Of a stretch of DNA of 47,267 bases, positions 1-8,709 are shown piece by piece. The DNA comes from Lachnospiraceae bacterium Zagget2. Its GTDB lineage: Bacteria; Bacillota; Clostridia; Lachnospirales; Lachnospiraceae. Numbering within the stretch: position 1 is the first letter of the stretch; every line of letters begins with the position of its first letter. The stretch covers positions 1 through 47,267 of the forward strand of contig MSHD01000013.1 of NCBI GenBank assembly GCA_001941045.1, written 5' to 3'. A model generated the notes under the pieces. It was given only the letters and a program-made list of their open reading frames with translations, searched no databases and was not told where the DNA came from. A program made the translations under genes and the position numbers.

Positions 1-2
1 AA

Positions 3-614
3 CTTAAGGAGGCGCTCGCGTATGTGGACGCTTCCGCGATCAGCCTTGAAGGCGATCAGGTGGTGCTCGGGGAAGGGCAGATGCTCGACCTTGGCGGGAT
101 CGCGAAGGGCTACACCTCGGCGCGCATCATGGAGATCTATGAAGAGTACGGTGTGACCTCCGGCATGGTCTCCCTCGGCGGCAATGTACAGACACTGGGG
201 ACGAAGCCGGACGGTTCGGACTGGCGGATCGGCATTCAGGACCCGGACGGTGAGACAGGGAGTATTTTAGGAGCGCTTCCGGTCGTGGACAAGGCGGTCA
301 TCACCTCGGGAGGGTACGAGCGTTATTTCGAGGAGGACGGGAATACCTACATTCACATCCTCGACCCGCGCAGCGGCTGTCCGGCGGACAGCGGACTGAT
401 TTCGGTATCGATCGTCTCGGAAAACGGGATGCTCGCGGACGCGCTCTCAACGGCGCTTTACCTGATGGGACTCGACGAAGAGACAGAATACTGGAGCGCG
501 CACGCCGATGAGTTCGACGCGATCTTCGTTACAGAAGATCGGGCGGTCTATGTAACAGAGGGGATCGGCGAGGAGTTCGAGATGGATGGAAAAGTAACGA
601 TTCTGGAGAAATAA
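3..614 (+). CDS. apbE: FAD:protein FMN transferase (ApbE), C-terminal part
   Basis: Partial gene whose 5' end lies left of the window; the frame is open from base 3. ApbE enzymes use FAD to attach FMN covalently to Thr in FMN-bind domains of exported proteins. The sequence shows the family motif DLGGIAKGY near the start and, later, the GMLADALSTALYLMG stretch that carries the metal-binding Asp and Thr. The product usually acts outside the membrane, but the lipoprotein or anchor segment would be in the missing part. The next gene and the one at 3748 encode FMN-bind proteins with the SGAT acceptor motif, so the substrate-enzyme pairing is clear from context. A hairpin over the stop codon suggests at least partial transcript separation. 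Family assignment is secure. Confidence 0.93.
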   Translation, partial: LKEALAYVDASAISLEGDQVVLGEGQMLDLGGIAKGYTSARIMEIYEEYGVTSGMVSLGGNVQTLGTKPDGSDWRIGIQDPDGETGSILGALPVVDKAVITSGGYERYFEEDGNTYIHILDPRSGCPADSGLISVSIVSENGMLADALSTALYLMGLDEETEYWSAHADEFDAIFVTEDRAVYVTEGIGEEFEMDGKVTILEK

Positions 615-637
615 AAGTCCACAGTCCCGGGCTTTTA
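612..637 (+). terminator. weak hairpin after apbE
   Basis: A 9-bp stem (612-620 with 629-637, one G-T pair) with an 8-base loop overlaps the apbE stop codon. Only a short mixed T/A tail follows, so it may be an mRNA processing or 3' protecting stem rather than a full terminator. Confidence 0.4.
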
Positions 638-672
638 TTATAAATCTTTACAAACAAAAGGAGGGAAAAGTT

Positions 673-3312
673 TTGGCAAAGAATGGAATTCCCCGCAGCA
701 CCTTTATCAAGGGCGTTGTAGCGGGGGTTGTCAGCATTGTGGTGCTCGTAGCGCTGCAGGCGGCGGAGGTCTCCACCGACACTGCAGACAGCGCGTCAAC
801 GGGCGGTGCAGCGACGGCAACTACGACGACCGCTTCGGCCGGTGAGGCGGGTACATACACGCCCGGCACTTATACCGGAGAGGCTTCCGGCTTCGGCGGC
901 CTGGTATCGGTCACGATCACGACGGACGACAGCTCTATCACAGAGGTGGAGACGGTTGGCGACAGTGAGACGGAGACCATAGGCGGAGCGGCTCTGGATG
1001 AGCTGGCACAGCAGATTCTCGACGCGCAGAGCGCCGAGATCGACGGCGTATCCGGAGCTACTTATACTTCTGACGGCATCCGCGAGGCAGCGCAGGCGGC
1101 GATCGACGCGGCGGTCAGCGGAACGGATACCTCGGTGGCGGACGACGGCGAGCTGACGTTCACGGCGGGTACTTATACGGGAACCGGAGAAGGGTACAAA
1201 GGAGAGGTCAAGCTGGATGTGACATTCAGCGACACGGCGATTACCGATATTCAGGTGAACACCTCTTCCGAGACTGCTCATGTGGGCGACGTCGCGTATG
1301 ACATTATGTTTGAGGACGCGATCGCGGCGAATGGCTCCGGCGTTGACTCGGTGTCCGGCGCGACTTTCACGAGCAGAGCGGTCCGCGAGGCCCTGAACGA
1401 CGCGGCGGAGCAGGCAGGCGTCTCAAATGCAAGCACTTTCCAGAAGAATACGGTCGTGCATGAGGCGCAGGAGGATATCGAGGAAACCTATGATGTTGTG
1501 ATTGTCGGAGCGGGCGGCGCCGGTATGGCGGCTGCGGCGCAGGCGGCACAGAATGGCGATACCGTCCTGGTCATCGAGGAGAACGCGGAGATCGGCGGCA
1601 ATACGCTGGTATCCGGCGGCTATTATCAGTCGGTGATGCCGTATCTGGTGTGGGATCCGGAGGATCCGGATGCGACGACCGGTGTGTGGGATTACGACGG
1701 TCAGACTTATGACAAGGTCATGTCCGTGCAGGGCTGCATTGACACGCTGAAGACGATTCTGGAGTGGTCGGAGGAGCCCTTTGACGAGGAATATTATCAG
1801 GATCATGAGTTCGTGGCCGGCGATATCGAGGAGCTGAGCCAGCACGGTGTCCATGAGGAATATCTGGAGACTCTGCAGGAGCTGAAAGAGGAGATTCAGG
1901 AGTATCTTGACTGGGCACAGCCGCAGCTCGATGCGGGCGTGCCGGAGAGCCAGATCACGCTGTTCTCCACGGTCAATCTCCACATTTTCCAGACCTATTA
2001 CGGCGGACTTCGTCCGAACGATGATATGACGGAGTGGAACTATGGCGATTATGAGCTGGTCAGCCAGTTTATCAACGGCGGCCAGGGTCTGAAGGAATGG
2101 CTCGAGGATCAGGGCGCGCTGTTTGACGACGCGAGTCAGACGACGCTGATCGGCGCGTTGTGGTACAGAGAGAACGGCTATATGGGCTGCGATCTGGACG
2201 GCGACGGTGAGGCGGATGAGACCGGAAACTGGGGAACCTACTTCGTCTCTCTGAGAAATACGCTGCTTGAGACCTCTGAGACAGCGGATCAGAATAAGAT
2301 CATGACCCGTACCACGGCGGAGAATCTGCTGATGGATGAAGAGGGAGCAGTTGTGGGTGTGCAGGCGACCATGTACGACGGCACGACCGTCTACGCCTAC
2401 GCGAACGAGGGCGTGGTGCTGGCGACCGGCGGCTATGCGGCAAATATTGATAAGGTCATTGAGACCAACGAGTACTGGGATGTCAGCTACATCAATTCCG
2501 ACACCGAGACCACGAACCGTTCCTCGCTGCAGGGCGACGGCATCACGATGGCGGAGGAAGCCGGAGCGGCTACGGTCGGCGAGGGCTGGACGCAGATGAT
2601 GCCGATCTCCTGGATTGACGACGGCGATCTGGCCTTCGGCGGCGGCACCGGCTGTGTGTATATCAACCCGACGACCGGTACCCGTTTCGTGAATGAGTCC
2701 GCGGAGCGCGATGTTCTGTCTCTGGGCGAGTTTGCAAACGGCATCGAGTACAATGGAACGCAGGGCGTCTTCCTTGAGTTTTCCAATGGAAATGTCTCTC
2801 CGGGCGCAGGTTATCCCTACGAGTTGGATGAGGAAGTAGACGGCAGAGTCTATCTCGTCTCCAGTGAGGAGGAGATTCAGGAAGTCCTGGATGAGTTTGG
2901 CATGGAGGCCGATCCAGCGGACATCTACGCGACGATTGAGGCCTATGACCGCTCGATCATGGCGGGCGAGCAGCCTTCCGACGGCATTGAGAAGAGCCAG
3001 GCGAGCGCACTGATCGGCGATGTCGAGACCGATGAGGACGGCAATTATATCGAGGACAGCTACAATCTGGAGGGCGCGGTCATCCGCATCCGTGTGATGG
3101 CTCCCTCGACGCATCATACGATGGGCGGCGTATCGATCGACACCGAGCGCCATGTGCTGGACGCTGACGGCAACGCGATCACGGGCCTTTACGCAGCCGG
3201 CGAAGTCACCGGCGGTATCCACGGCGGCAACCGCCTGGGCGGCAACGCGATCGTCGAGATCCTCGTCTCCGGACGCACGGCGGCGAATGCGATCGACGCG
3301 GACAGCCAGTAG
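673..3312 (+). CDS. Membrane-anchored FMN-bind / FAD-dependent fumarate-reductase-like flavoprotein
   Basis: 879-aa exported flavoprotein reductase. Residues 10-30 form one hydrophobic anchor. Two FMN-bind domains follow (about 62-150 and 160-250), each ending in an ApbE acceptor motif (DGVSGAT, Thr130; DSVSGAT, Thr231). An FAD domain of the flavocytochrome c/FAD_binding_2 type starts with VIVGAGGAG (277-284). Compared with Shewanella fumarate reductase, the Arg of NESAERD (Arg679), the His of HHTMGG (His815) and the Arg of NRLGGN (Arg854) are kept, but the position expected to hold the substrate His (HPT) is Met643. A DLDGDGEADE calcium-loop-like stretch lies at 507-516. Start is TTG with a strong GGAGGG Shine-Dalgarno 8-10 bases upstream. 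Probable role: terminal reductase for an organic electron acceptor, electrons passing FMN to FAD at the cell surface. The substrate is unknown. Confidence 0.88.
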   Translation: MAKNGIPRSTFIKGVVAGVVSIVVLVALQAAEVSTDTADSASTGGAATATTTTASAGEAGTYTPGTYTGEASGFGGLVSVTITTDDSSITEVETVGDSETETIGGAALDELAQQILDAQSAEIDGVSGATYTSDGIREAAQAAIDAAVSGTDTSVADDGELTFTAGTYTGTGEGYKGEVKLDVTFSDTAITDIQVNTSSETAHVGDVAYDIMFEDAIAANGSGVDSVSGATFTSRAVREALNDAAEQAGVSNASTFQKNTVVHEAQEDIEETYDVVIVGAGGAGMAAAAQAAQNGDTVLVIEENAEIGGNTLVSGGYYQSVMPYLVWDPEDPDATTGVWDYDGQTYDKVMSVQGCIDTLKTILEWSEEPFDEEYYQDHEFVAGDIEELSQHGVHEEYLETLQELKEEIQEYLDWAQPQLDAGVPESQITLFSTVNLHIFQTYYGGLRPNDDMTEWNYGDYELVSQFINGGQGLKEWLEDQGALFDDASQTTLIGALWYRENGYMGCDLDGDGEADETGNWGTYFVSLRNTLLETSETADQNKIMTRTTAENLLMDEEGAVVGVQATMYDGTTVYAYANEGVVLATGGYAANIDKVIETNEYWDVSYINSDTETTNRSSLQGDGITMAEEAGAATVGEGWTQMMPISWIDDGDLAFGGGTGCVYINPTTGTRFVNESAERDVLSLGEFANGIEYNGTQGVFLEFSNGNVSPGAGYPYELDEEVDGRVYLVSSEEEIQEVLDEFGMEADPADIYATIEAYDRSIMAGEQPSDGIEKSQASALIGDVETDEDGNYIEDSYNLEGAVIRIRVMAPSTHHTMGGVSIDTERHVLDADGNAITGLYAAGEVTGGIHGGNRLGGNAIVEILVSGRTAANAIDADSQ

Positions 3313-3323
3313 AATTTTGTGAT

Positions 3324-3364
3324 ATGCTCCCTTCCCTTTTAAGGGAGGGGAGCATGTTTTTTTT
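3324..3364 (+). terminator. Rho-independent terminator
   Basis: A long GC-rich inverted repeat (3324-3338 with 3341-3355, outer arms ATGCTCCC/GGGAGCAT) is followed by eight Ts at 3357-3364. It separates the large flavoprotein from the NusG-II gene, so the latter probably depends on read-through or its own promoter. Confidence 0.85.
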
Positions 3365-3388
3365 CTGAGATAGGAAGGATAACAGATC

Positions 3389-3745
3389 ATGTCAAAACAG
3401 AAACGAAATCTGATTGCGCTTGCTGTGCTGGTTCTCCTGATAGCTGTCGCCGGGCTTTTGTTCCAGCGCTACAGGGCGTCACAGGAACCGGCAGTGTATG
3501 CCGTAATCCAGTATCGGGGGGAGATCTATGAGAAACTGGATCTCTCGAAGGACACGGAGCTGCGCATCGAGGACGATATTGTGGGCTACAATGTCATCCG
3601 GGTACAGGACGGTGAGGTGAGTGTGACCGAGGCGGACTGCCCCGACCAGATCTGTGTGTACAGCGGCGCGTTGTCGGAGACCGGCGGCGTGATCGCCTGT
3701 CTGCCGCATGATCTGCTTATCTATATAGAGAGTGAGGAGGAGTAG
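3389..3745 (+). CDS. NusG domain II-containing small membrane protein
   Basis: 118 aa. One N-terminal membrane segment (about 8-25) is followed by a soluble domain with the pattern CPDQICV (Cys84, Cys89) and IACLPHDLLI (Cys104), which is the signature of stand-alone NusG domain II proteins. In Bacillota these often sit beside ApbE, FMN-bind proteins and Rnf-like or heptaprenyl/Gx-type membrane subunits; their molecular role is not established. Here the gene lies between two FMN-bind reductases and ends 2 bases before the next start, so it is likely translated together with the second reductase. An accessory or electron-carrier-docking role is inference from neighbours. The start ATG has AGGAAGG upstream. 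Confidence 0.85.
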   Translation: MSKQKRNLIALAVLVLLIAVAGLLFQRYRASQEPAVYAVIQYRGEIYEKLDLSKDTELRIEDDIVGYNVIRVQDGEVSVTEADCPDQICVYSGALSETGGVIACLPHDLLIYIESEEE

Positions 3746-3747
3746 TT

Positions 3748-5667
3748 TTGAAAAAGGAAAAGATTTCCCGCAGTACCTTTATCAAAGGCGTGGTTGCGGG
3801 AGTCGTCAGCATCGTGCTGCTCGTAGCGCTGCAGAGGGTGTTTGTATCCGGCGATACGGCTGCGGGTACCTCTGCGGAGACGAGTACTGAGGCTATGGAA
3901 GTAACGGAGATCGCGGAAGTCGCCGAAGGCGCGACCTACGCTCCCGGTACCTACACGGCATCCGCGCAGGGGCTGAACGGCGCAGTGACGGTGGAGGTGA
4001 CGTTCAGCGAGGACGCGATTGAGAGCGTGGAAGTGACGGATCACCAGGAGACGGAAGGAATCGGGTCGAACGCGGTCGATCAGCTCCCCGGTAAGATCGT
4101 GGAGACGCAGTCGCTTGGCATTGACGGCGTCAGCGGAGCGACCTATACTTCGACAGCGATTATAGAAGCGGTCGCGAACTGTGTGACGCAGGCCGGCGGG
4201 GATGCGGAAGAACTGAAATCCGTAAAGGTCGAGGCGACCACCGAGAAGACGGAGGAGACACTGGAGGCGGATCTGGTCATCGTAGGCGGAGGCGGTTCCG
4301 GTATGACAGCCTGCATCCGCGCGACGGAGCTTGGCCTGGATGTGATTCTCGTGGAGAAGATGTCCTACATGGGCGGCGCAATCTCGATCAGCGGCGGCAA
4401 CCAGGTGGTCATGGGATCGCAGCTGCAGATCGATCTGGGCGTGACGGAGGACTCCGTGGAGAGCATGGTAGAGGATTTCATGGCGAACGGAGCGAACCTG
4501 AACGTGACGGAGCTGGTGACGCTTTATGCGGAGAATGTCGGCGAGACGTCCGACTGGCTGCAGGAGCAGGGTGTGACCTATGACACGGAGAGCGGACTGC
4601 ATCAGCTGGCGGAATATACTTACGACCGTGAGCTGGCTTATACCGGCGGCGGTTCCGGTGCGGCCGAGACGATGCGCGAGCTGGTCGAGGCCTCCGGCGC
4701 AACCGTGCTTCTGAGCACCCGGGCCAATGAGCTTCTGACCGACGACAGCGGTGCGGTGGTCGGTGTGGCAGCGTCCAGCGATACCGTGGATTATACCATC
4801 AATGCGGACGCGGTGCTCCTGGCAACCGGAGGCTATGGAAATAACGATGATCTGCTGACAGAGGAAATGCAGAACGCACTGTATTATGGGCCGGTGTCGT
4901 CCACAGGAGACGGGATTATCATGGCGACGGCGGAGGGAATTGACGCGGATACGCGCCTGATGGAATATGGAAAGCGTTATCCGAACGGCATCGAAGTATC
5001 GGAAGGCATAGCGAAGTCTACGATCAACGGAGGATACAAAGCTTACACGATGAGCGGCATCCTGGTCAGCCCGGAGGGCGAGCGCGTGGTCAACGAGAAG
5101 GCATCCAACCGCACGATCCTGGAGGCGGAGCTCGAGCAGACAGATCAGATGCTGTATCTGCTGATGGATGAAGAGACCTTCCAGGAGTTTGTGCCGGCGG
5201 TGAGTTCCGCGGGTATCAGCGAGGAAGATATCGAAGGATATCTTGAAAATAACGGTTCCACAACGCCGATTTTCTATCATGCAGACACACTGGAAGAGCT
5301 GGCGGAGTTGGCCGGTATGGATGTGGATACGCTGACGGCGACCGTAGAGCGCTACAACAGTTTCGTGCAGAACGGCGAGGATGAAGACTTTGGCCGTCCG
5401 GCCGAGTATCTGACGATGGAGATCGGCGACGGTCCCTACTATCTGGTAGAGCAGAAGCCGCGTTTTGCTACGACGATGGGCGGTCTGGTTGTCAACGAAA
5501 ACCTTGAGGTGCAGAATACTTCCGGCGAGACGATCGAAGGCCTGTATGCGTCCGGCGAGACGGTCGGGGGCGTCATGGGCGATGATTCCCCCTCCGGTGC
5601 GAACAATGGCTGGGCTGTGACCAGTGGGAAACTTGCGGCAGAAGCGATAGCGGAAGCACTGCAGTAG
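3748..5667 (+). CDS. Membrane-anchored FMN-bind / FAD-dependent reductase, second copy
   Basis: 639 aa. The N-terminal anchor (RSTFIKGVVAGVVSIV, residues 8-23) is nearly identical to that of the reductase at 673. One FMN-bind domain (about 63-150) ends in DGVSGAT (Thr132). An FAD domain follows with VIVGGGGSG at 178-185 and a C-terminal FAD motif ending GDDSPSGANNGW. The His before TMGG is Thr here and the NRLGGN Arg is absent, so it cannot use the same substrate-binding residues as fumarate reductase. Start is TTG, with GAGGAGG 7 bases upstream inside the end of the NusG-II gene. It is probably an ApbE-modified surface reductase for a different acceptor from its neighbour. The substrate cannot be read from sequence alone. 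Confidence 0.88.
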   Translation: MKKEKISRSTFIKGVVAGVVSIVLLVALQRVFVSGDTAAGTSAETSTEAMEVTEIAEVAEGATYAPGTYTASAQGLNGAVTVEVTFSEDAIESVEVTDHQETEGIGSNAVDQLPGKIVETQSLGIDGVSGATYTSTAIIEAVANCVTQAGGDAEELKSVKVEATTEKTEETLEADLVIVGGGGSGMTACIRATELGLDVILVEKMSYMGGAISISGGNQVVMGSQLQIDLGVTEDSVESMVEDFMANGANLNVTELVTLYAENVGETSDWLQEQGVTYDTESGLHQLAEYTYDRELAYTGGGSGAAETMRELVEASGATVLLSTRANELLTDDSGAVVGVAASSDTVDYTINADAVLLATGGYGNNDDLLTEEMQNALYYGPVSSTGDGIIMATAEGIDADTRLMEYGKRYPNGIEVSEGIAKSTINGGYKAYTMSGILVSPEGERVVNEKASNRTILEAELEQTDQMLYLLMDEETFQEFVPAVSSAGISEEDIEGYLENNGSTTPIFYHADTLEELAELAGMDVDTLTATVERYNSFVQNGEDEDFGRPAEYLTMEIGDGPYYLVEQKPRFATTMGGLVVNENLEVQNTSGETIEGLYASGETVGGVMGDDSPSGANNGWAVTSGKLAAEAIAEALQ

Positions 5668-5683
5668 ACAATGAAAATAAAGA

Positions 5684-5720
5684 GGCGTCCCAGGAGGGAC
5701 GCCCTTTCTGCAGATTTTTT
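5684..5720. terminator. bidirectional terminator between convergent genes
   Basis: An 8-bp perfect stem GGCGTCCC/GGGACGCC (5684-5691 with 5696-5703) has a 4-base loop. A T-rich tail follows on the + side (CTTTCTGCAGATTTTTT) and an A-rich flank precedes it, giving a T-rich tail on the other strand. It sits between the convergent second reductase and rqcH. Confidence 0.8.
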
Positions 5721-7485
5721 AAAGTTCCCGAATCCCGGAGATATCCGGGCTGATCATCATCGAGTAGTTCGTGTAGTAGACGACAAAGCCGGGCTTCGCG
5801 CCGTTCGGCTTCTTCACCTGCTTCTTCTCGACATAGTCGATCTCGACCTTCTCGGCGTCGCGGTTCGCGCTGTAGTGCGCCGCCAGCCGCGCGGCCTCCT
5901 CGAAGGTGGAGTCGGGCAGCGTGTTTCCATTTGTCCGCACGATGACGTGGGAGCCGGGAGCGCCCTTTGCGTGGAACCACCAGTCGTTGCCGTTTGCAAA
6001 CTGGAAGGTCAGCGCGTCGTTCTGCAGATTATTCTTCCCGACATACATATCGTAGCCGTCGGAGGAGATATAGTGGAAGGGCTTTGAGGTAATTTTCGGC
6101 CGCTTTGCGTTTTGCGGCCGCTTGCGGATATAGCCGGACTGCATCAGCTCCTCGCGAATCTCGGCCAGATCCTCCTCCTTGAGGGCAATGTCGAGCGCGG
6201 TCTGGATGGAGCGCAGATGCTCGATCTCCTCGCCGGTTTCCTTGAGGAGGGCGGTGACGGCCTCATAGGTCCTCTTTAATTTTCCGTAGCGATCAAAATA
6301 TTTCTTTGCGTTCTCCTGCACCGGAATCTGCGGGTCGAGCGGGATCTCGATCTCCTCGCCCGTGTAGTAATTGAGCGCGCGGAAGCTCTTGCTGCCGGGC
6401 TCAACATTGTAGCCATAAGTGTTGATGAGTTCACCGTAAATTCGATACTTTTCGCGCTTTTCCGTGTCCTTCAGCTGCTTCGCCTGCAGGTCGTATTTCT
6501 TGACATTGCGCTCCAGCGCGGTCTGTACGATGCGGCGCAGGTCGGTCGAGCGCTGACGGATACGGCTCAGCGTGTTTTTCTCCGCGTAATAGTGCTCCAG
6601 CATGAGCGAGGCGCTGGGGTATGACTCCCGGCGGCTCTCGGCGTAGAGCGTCAGCGGCAGACAGGAAAACTCGACGGGATTTTTGCCGTCGTAGTAGATC
6701 GAGGGCTGGAAATCTGCGTCCTTGCCTGCTGTGTCTGTTTCCTTCCATATGCTTACCGGTTCCAGATAGCGCCTGAGCGTCCGGTACAGGTGCAGCAGTG
6801 CCTCCGATTCAAATACATTCGCAGGCCGGTCGGAGTCAAGCGAAGCCAGGTGACAGATTTCCTCCGCCGCGACAGGACTTAAGCCTGTGAGCGAGGTATA
6901 GAGCGCTTTTGCGAGCTTCGCAGATTTTGCACCGATCAGAGCGATAAAATCCTGCTCCGTGATCGTGAGCGGGTAGGATTTGCCCTGCGTGTCCGGGATG
7001 AAATAAGGTCTGCCCGGGAGAACCTCCCGCACGGAGCTCATATTGGCGGACACACGCTTGATACTGTCAATGATCTGATCGTCCTGCGTGCAGAAGATGA
7101 TGTTGCTGTGCTTGCCCATCAGCTCGATGATCAGATATTTGCGGCAGAGATCGCCCAGCTCGTCGAGATGCTCGATCTCGAAGCGCAGCACGCGCTCCAT
7201 CGAGGGCTGCGTAACCGAGAGAATGCGCCCGCCGCTCAAGTGCTTGCGCAGCAGCATGCAGAAATTCGGCGCCGTCATCGGCGCCGTCTTGTTCGTCTCT
7301 GTCAGATAGACGAGAGGAAGGCTCGCGGAGGCCGAGAGCAGCAGCCTTAAGTTTCCCTCCTTTGCCTTGACGGTCAGCAGAAGCTCGTCCGTCTCCGGCT
7401 GCACAATCTTTGAGATGCGTCCGCCGGACAATTTCGTATTTAATTCATGCGCCATGCAGGCGACGGTGATGCCGTCAAAAGCCAT
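5719..7485 (-). CDS. rqcH: RqcH / NFACT ribosome quality control protein
   Basis: 588 aa, the normal length for bacterial Rqc2/NEMF homologues (older names FbpA or fibronectin-binding protein). RqcH binds obstructed 50S subunits and recruits Ala-tRNA to add C-terminal alanine tails to stalled peptides. NFACT-N occupies about 1-180, followed by a helical and coiled-coil middle and an NFACT-R domain near 460-580 (HYISSDGYDMYVGKNN, WWFHAKGAPGSHVIV). The Asp-Arg pair required in B. subtilis RqcH (97-98) is Glu97-Arg98 here, a conservative change. The start ATG is preceded by AAGGAG. It runs leftward alone, 66 bases after the nuclease gene. Confidence in the family is very high. Confidence 0.95.
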   Translation of the reverse strand: MAFDGITVACMAHELNTKLSGGRISKIVQPETDELLLTVKAKEGNLRLLLSASASLPLVYLTETNKTAPMTAPNFCMLLRKHLSGGRILSVTQPSMERVLRFEIEHLDELGDLCRKYLIIELMGKHSNIIFCTQDDQIIDSIKRVSANMSSVREVLPGRPYFIPDTQGKSYPLTITEQDFIALIGAKSAKLAKALYTSLTGLSPVAAEEICHLASLDSDRPANVFESEALLHLYRTLRRYLEPVSIWKETDTAGKDADFQPSIYYDGKNPVEFSCLPLTLYAESRRESYPSASLMLEHYYAEKNTLSRIRQRSTDLRRIVQTALERNVKKYDLQAKQLKDTEKREKYRIYGELINTYGYNVEPGSKSFRALNYYTGEEIEIPLDPQIPVQENAKKYFDRYGKLKRTYEAVTALLKETGEEIEHLRSIQTALDIALKEEDLAEIREELMQSGYIRKRPQNAKRPKITSKPFHYISSDGYDMYVGKNNLQNDALTFQFANGNDWWFHAKGAPGSHVIVRTNGNTLPDSTFEEAARLAAHYSANRDAEKVEIDYVEKKQVKKPNGAKPGFVVYYTNYSMMISPDISGIREL

Positions 7486-7551
7486 AGTTGCGACTGCTCC
7501 TTATGTAAATAAATCTGATTTTCTCTCTAATTCCTTGTATTTAGACATCTG

Positions 7552-8607
7552 TTACTGTCCTTCCAGTTCTGCAAGGCGTTTTTTGAGTTCAGCAAGTTCG
7601 GTAAGAGCTTTTTCTTTTTCAGCCTGAGCAGTCTTCACGGCAGCTTCCTTTTCAGCCTGAGCAGCTTTCACGGCAGCTTCTTTGGAAGCTTTCTCCTGTT
7701 CGACCTCCTGTTGCAGCTCTTCCACGATAAATTTCAGGGTATTGTGATCCAGTGTCCGTATCATTTCCGAGTACATTCCGAGCACCTCCCCCGGCCTGGT
7801 ACGAAGCATGGCAATCTCCTGATAAATCTCCTCCAGCCATGGATAGATCTGTATCCATGTGTCTGCGTCTGCGAGTGTCTCTGTGGCGAGGAGCGAGAGC
7901 CATGCCGTCTGTCTATTCTGAGGTTTATGATACGGGAAATTTCGGAATACGTCAAGGGAGACGAGGCAGTATTCCTGCAGGAGTTCCATGTTGAGTCCGG
8001 TGTTAAAGGTGGTCTTTCCGTAGTGGACATAGTGTTCCGGACAGTCCGAGAAAGCCTTCGAGCTTTTCTCGTAAATCACGATGACATAGACCTTTTTGAT
8101 ATCGCGGTAGGTAAAATCCTTTCCGCGTTCGCCTCTCACCCGTGTGTACTGCCGCATGAGCAGGTCCGCGGAGTAGCAGGAAAGGCGTTCTTCGGAGAAA
8201 GTGTAGGGTTGCTTCTGAATCTCGACCGCGCACAGGCCGCCTCCGCTGATCTGAACCAGCAGATCCATGACAACGAAGGATTCGCTGCTCAGCATGCTGT
8301 CCTCATTGGGCAGGATTCCGATAATTTTCACTTCCACGTCCAGCAGACTGGAGATGAGGCTTTCCAGGCGATCCTGGTGAATGTCGGGGTGAAAGATTCG
8401 TTTGAAAAAGGGATCGTAGGTGAGGGGAAGACTTTTCTTCCCGGTCAAGAAATCGAGAAAGCGCTGCCGCCATTGTTTGTCCATGGCATGGTATTCGGTG
8501 AATAATGCGGGCGATTTTTTTAGAAGCTGAACAGCTTCTTCTGATGTTCCCGGCGGCGTGGACCACTCGACAGGACTTGCGTAGCTCTGTAAATTATAGT
8601 TGGTCAT
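7552..8607 (-). CDS. PD-(D/E)XK nuclease family (Rpn/transposase-type) protein
   Basis: 351 aa from the preferred ATG at 8607 (TGGAG upstream); an earlier in-frame ATG at 8691 would add 28 residues but has no ribosome site. The fold motif is visible: YDPFFKRIF (about 64-72), then Asp115 and Glu129-x-Gln131 in the pattern D-x13-ExQ, typical of the PDDEXK_2 / Rpn family. Rpn proteins are DNA endonucleases that promote recA-independent recombination and are often annotated as transposases. The last 60 residues are a Lys/Glu/Ala coiled coil with an 11-residue tandem repeat. A leftward promoter lies upstream at 8713-8741. It may be mobile or defence related; the true role in this host is unknown. 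Confidence 0.8.
   Translation of the reverse strand: MTNYNLQSYASPVEWSTPPGTSEEAVQLLKKSPALFTEYHAMDKQWRQRFLDFLTGKKSLPLTYDPFFKRIFHPDIHQDRLESLISSLLDVEVKIIGILPNEDSMLSSESFVVMDLLVQISGGGLCAVEIQKQPYTFSEERLSCYSADLLMRQYTRVRGERGKDFTYRDIKKVYVIVIYEKSSKAFSDCPEHYVHYGKTTFNTGLNMELLQEYCLVSLDVFRNFPYHKPQNRQTAWLSLLATETLADADTWIQIYPWLEEIYQEIAMLRTRPGEVLGMYSEMIRTLDHNTLKFIVEELQQEVEQEKASKEAAVKAAQAEKEAAVKTAQAEKEKALTELAELKKRLAELEGQ
7618..7683. repeat. 33-bp tandem repeat inside nuclease gene
   Basis: Two adjacent 33-bp units (7618-7650 and 7651-7683) match at 30 of 33 positions and encode the 11-residue repeat EAAVKxAQAEK in the C-terminal coiled coil. Such repeats can vary in copy number by slippage. Confidence 0.85.
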
Positions 8608-8709
8608 AAGTATACTCCATTTTTGATGATATAACTCTATTTCGTGGGGAAAATGAGAGGAGGGCGCACACTGTGAGATGTGCGCGGTCATAAGTCCGGC
8701 CGGACAGGA

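Noticed and set aside
1423-3390. 655-codon frame on the minus strand over the first reductase
   Set aside because: It has no recognisable domain, runs antisense to a clear gene with family motifs, and is explained by the GC-rich codon use.
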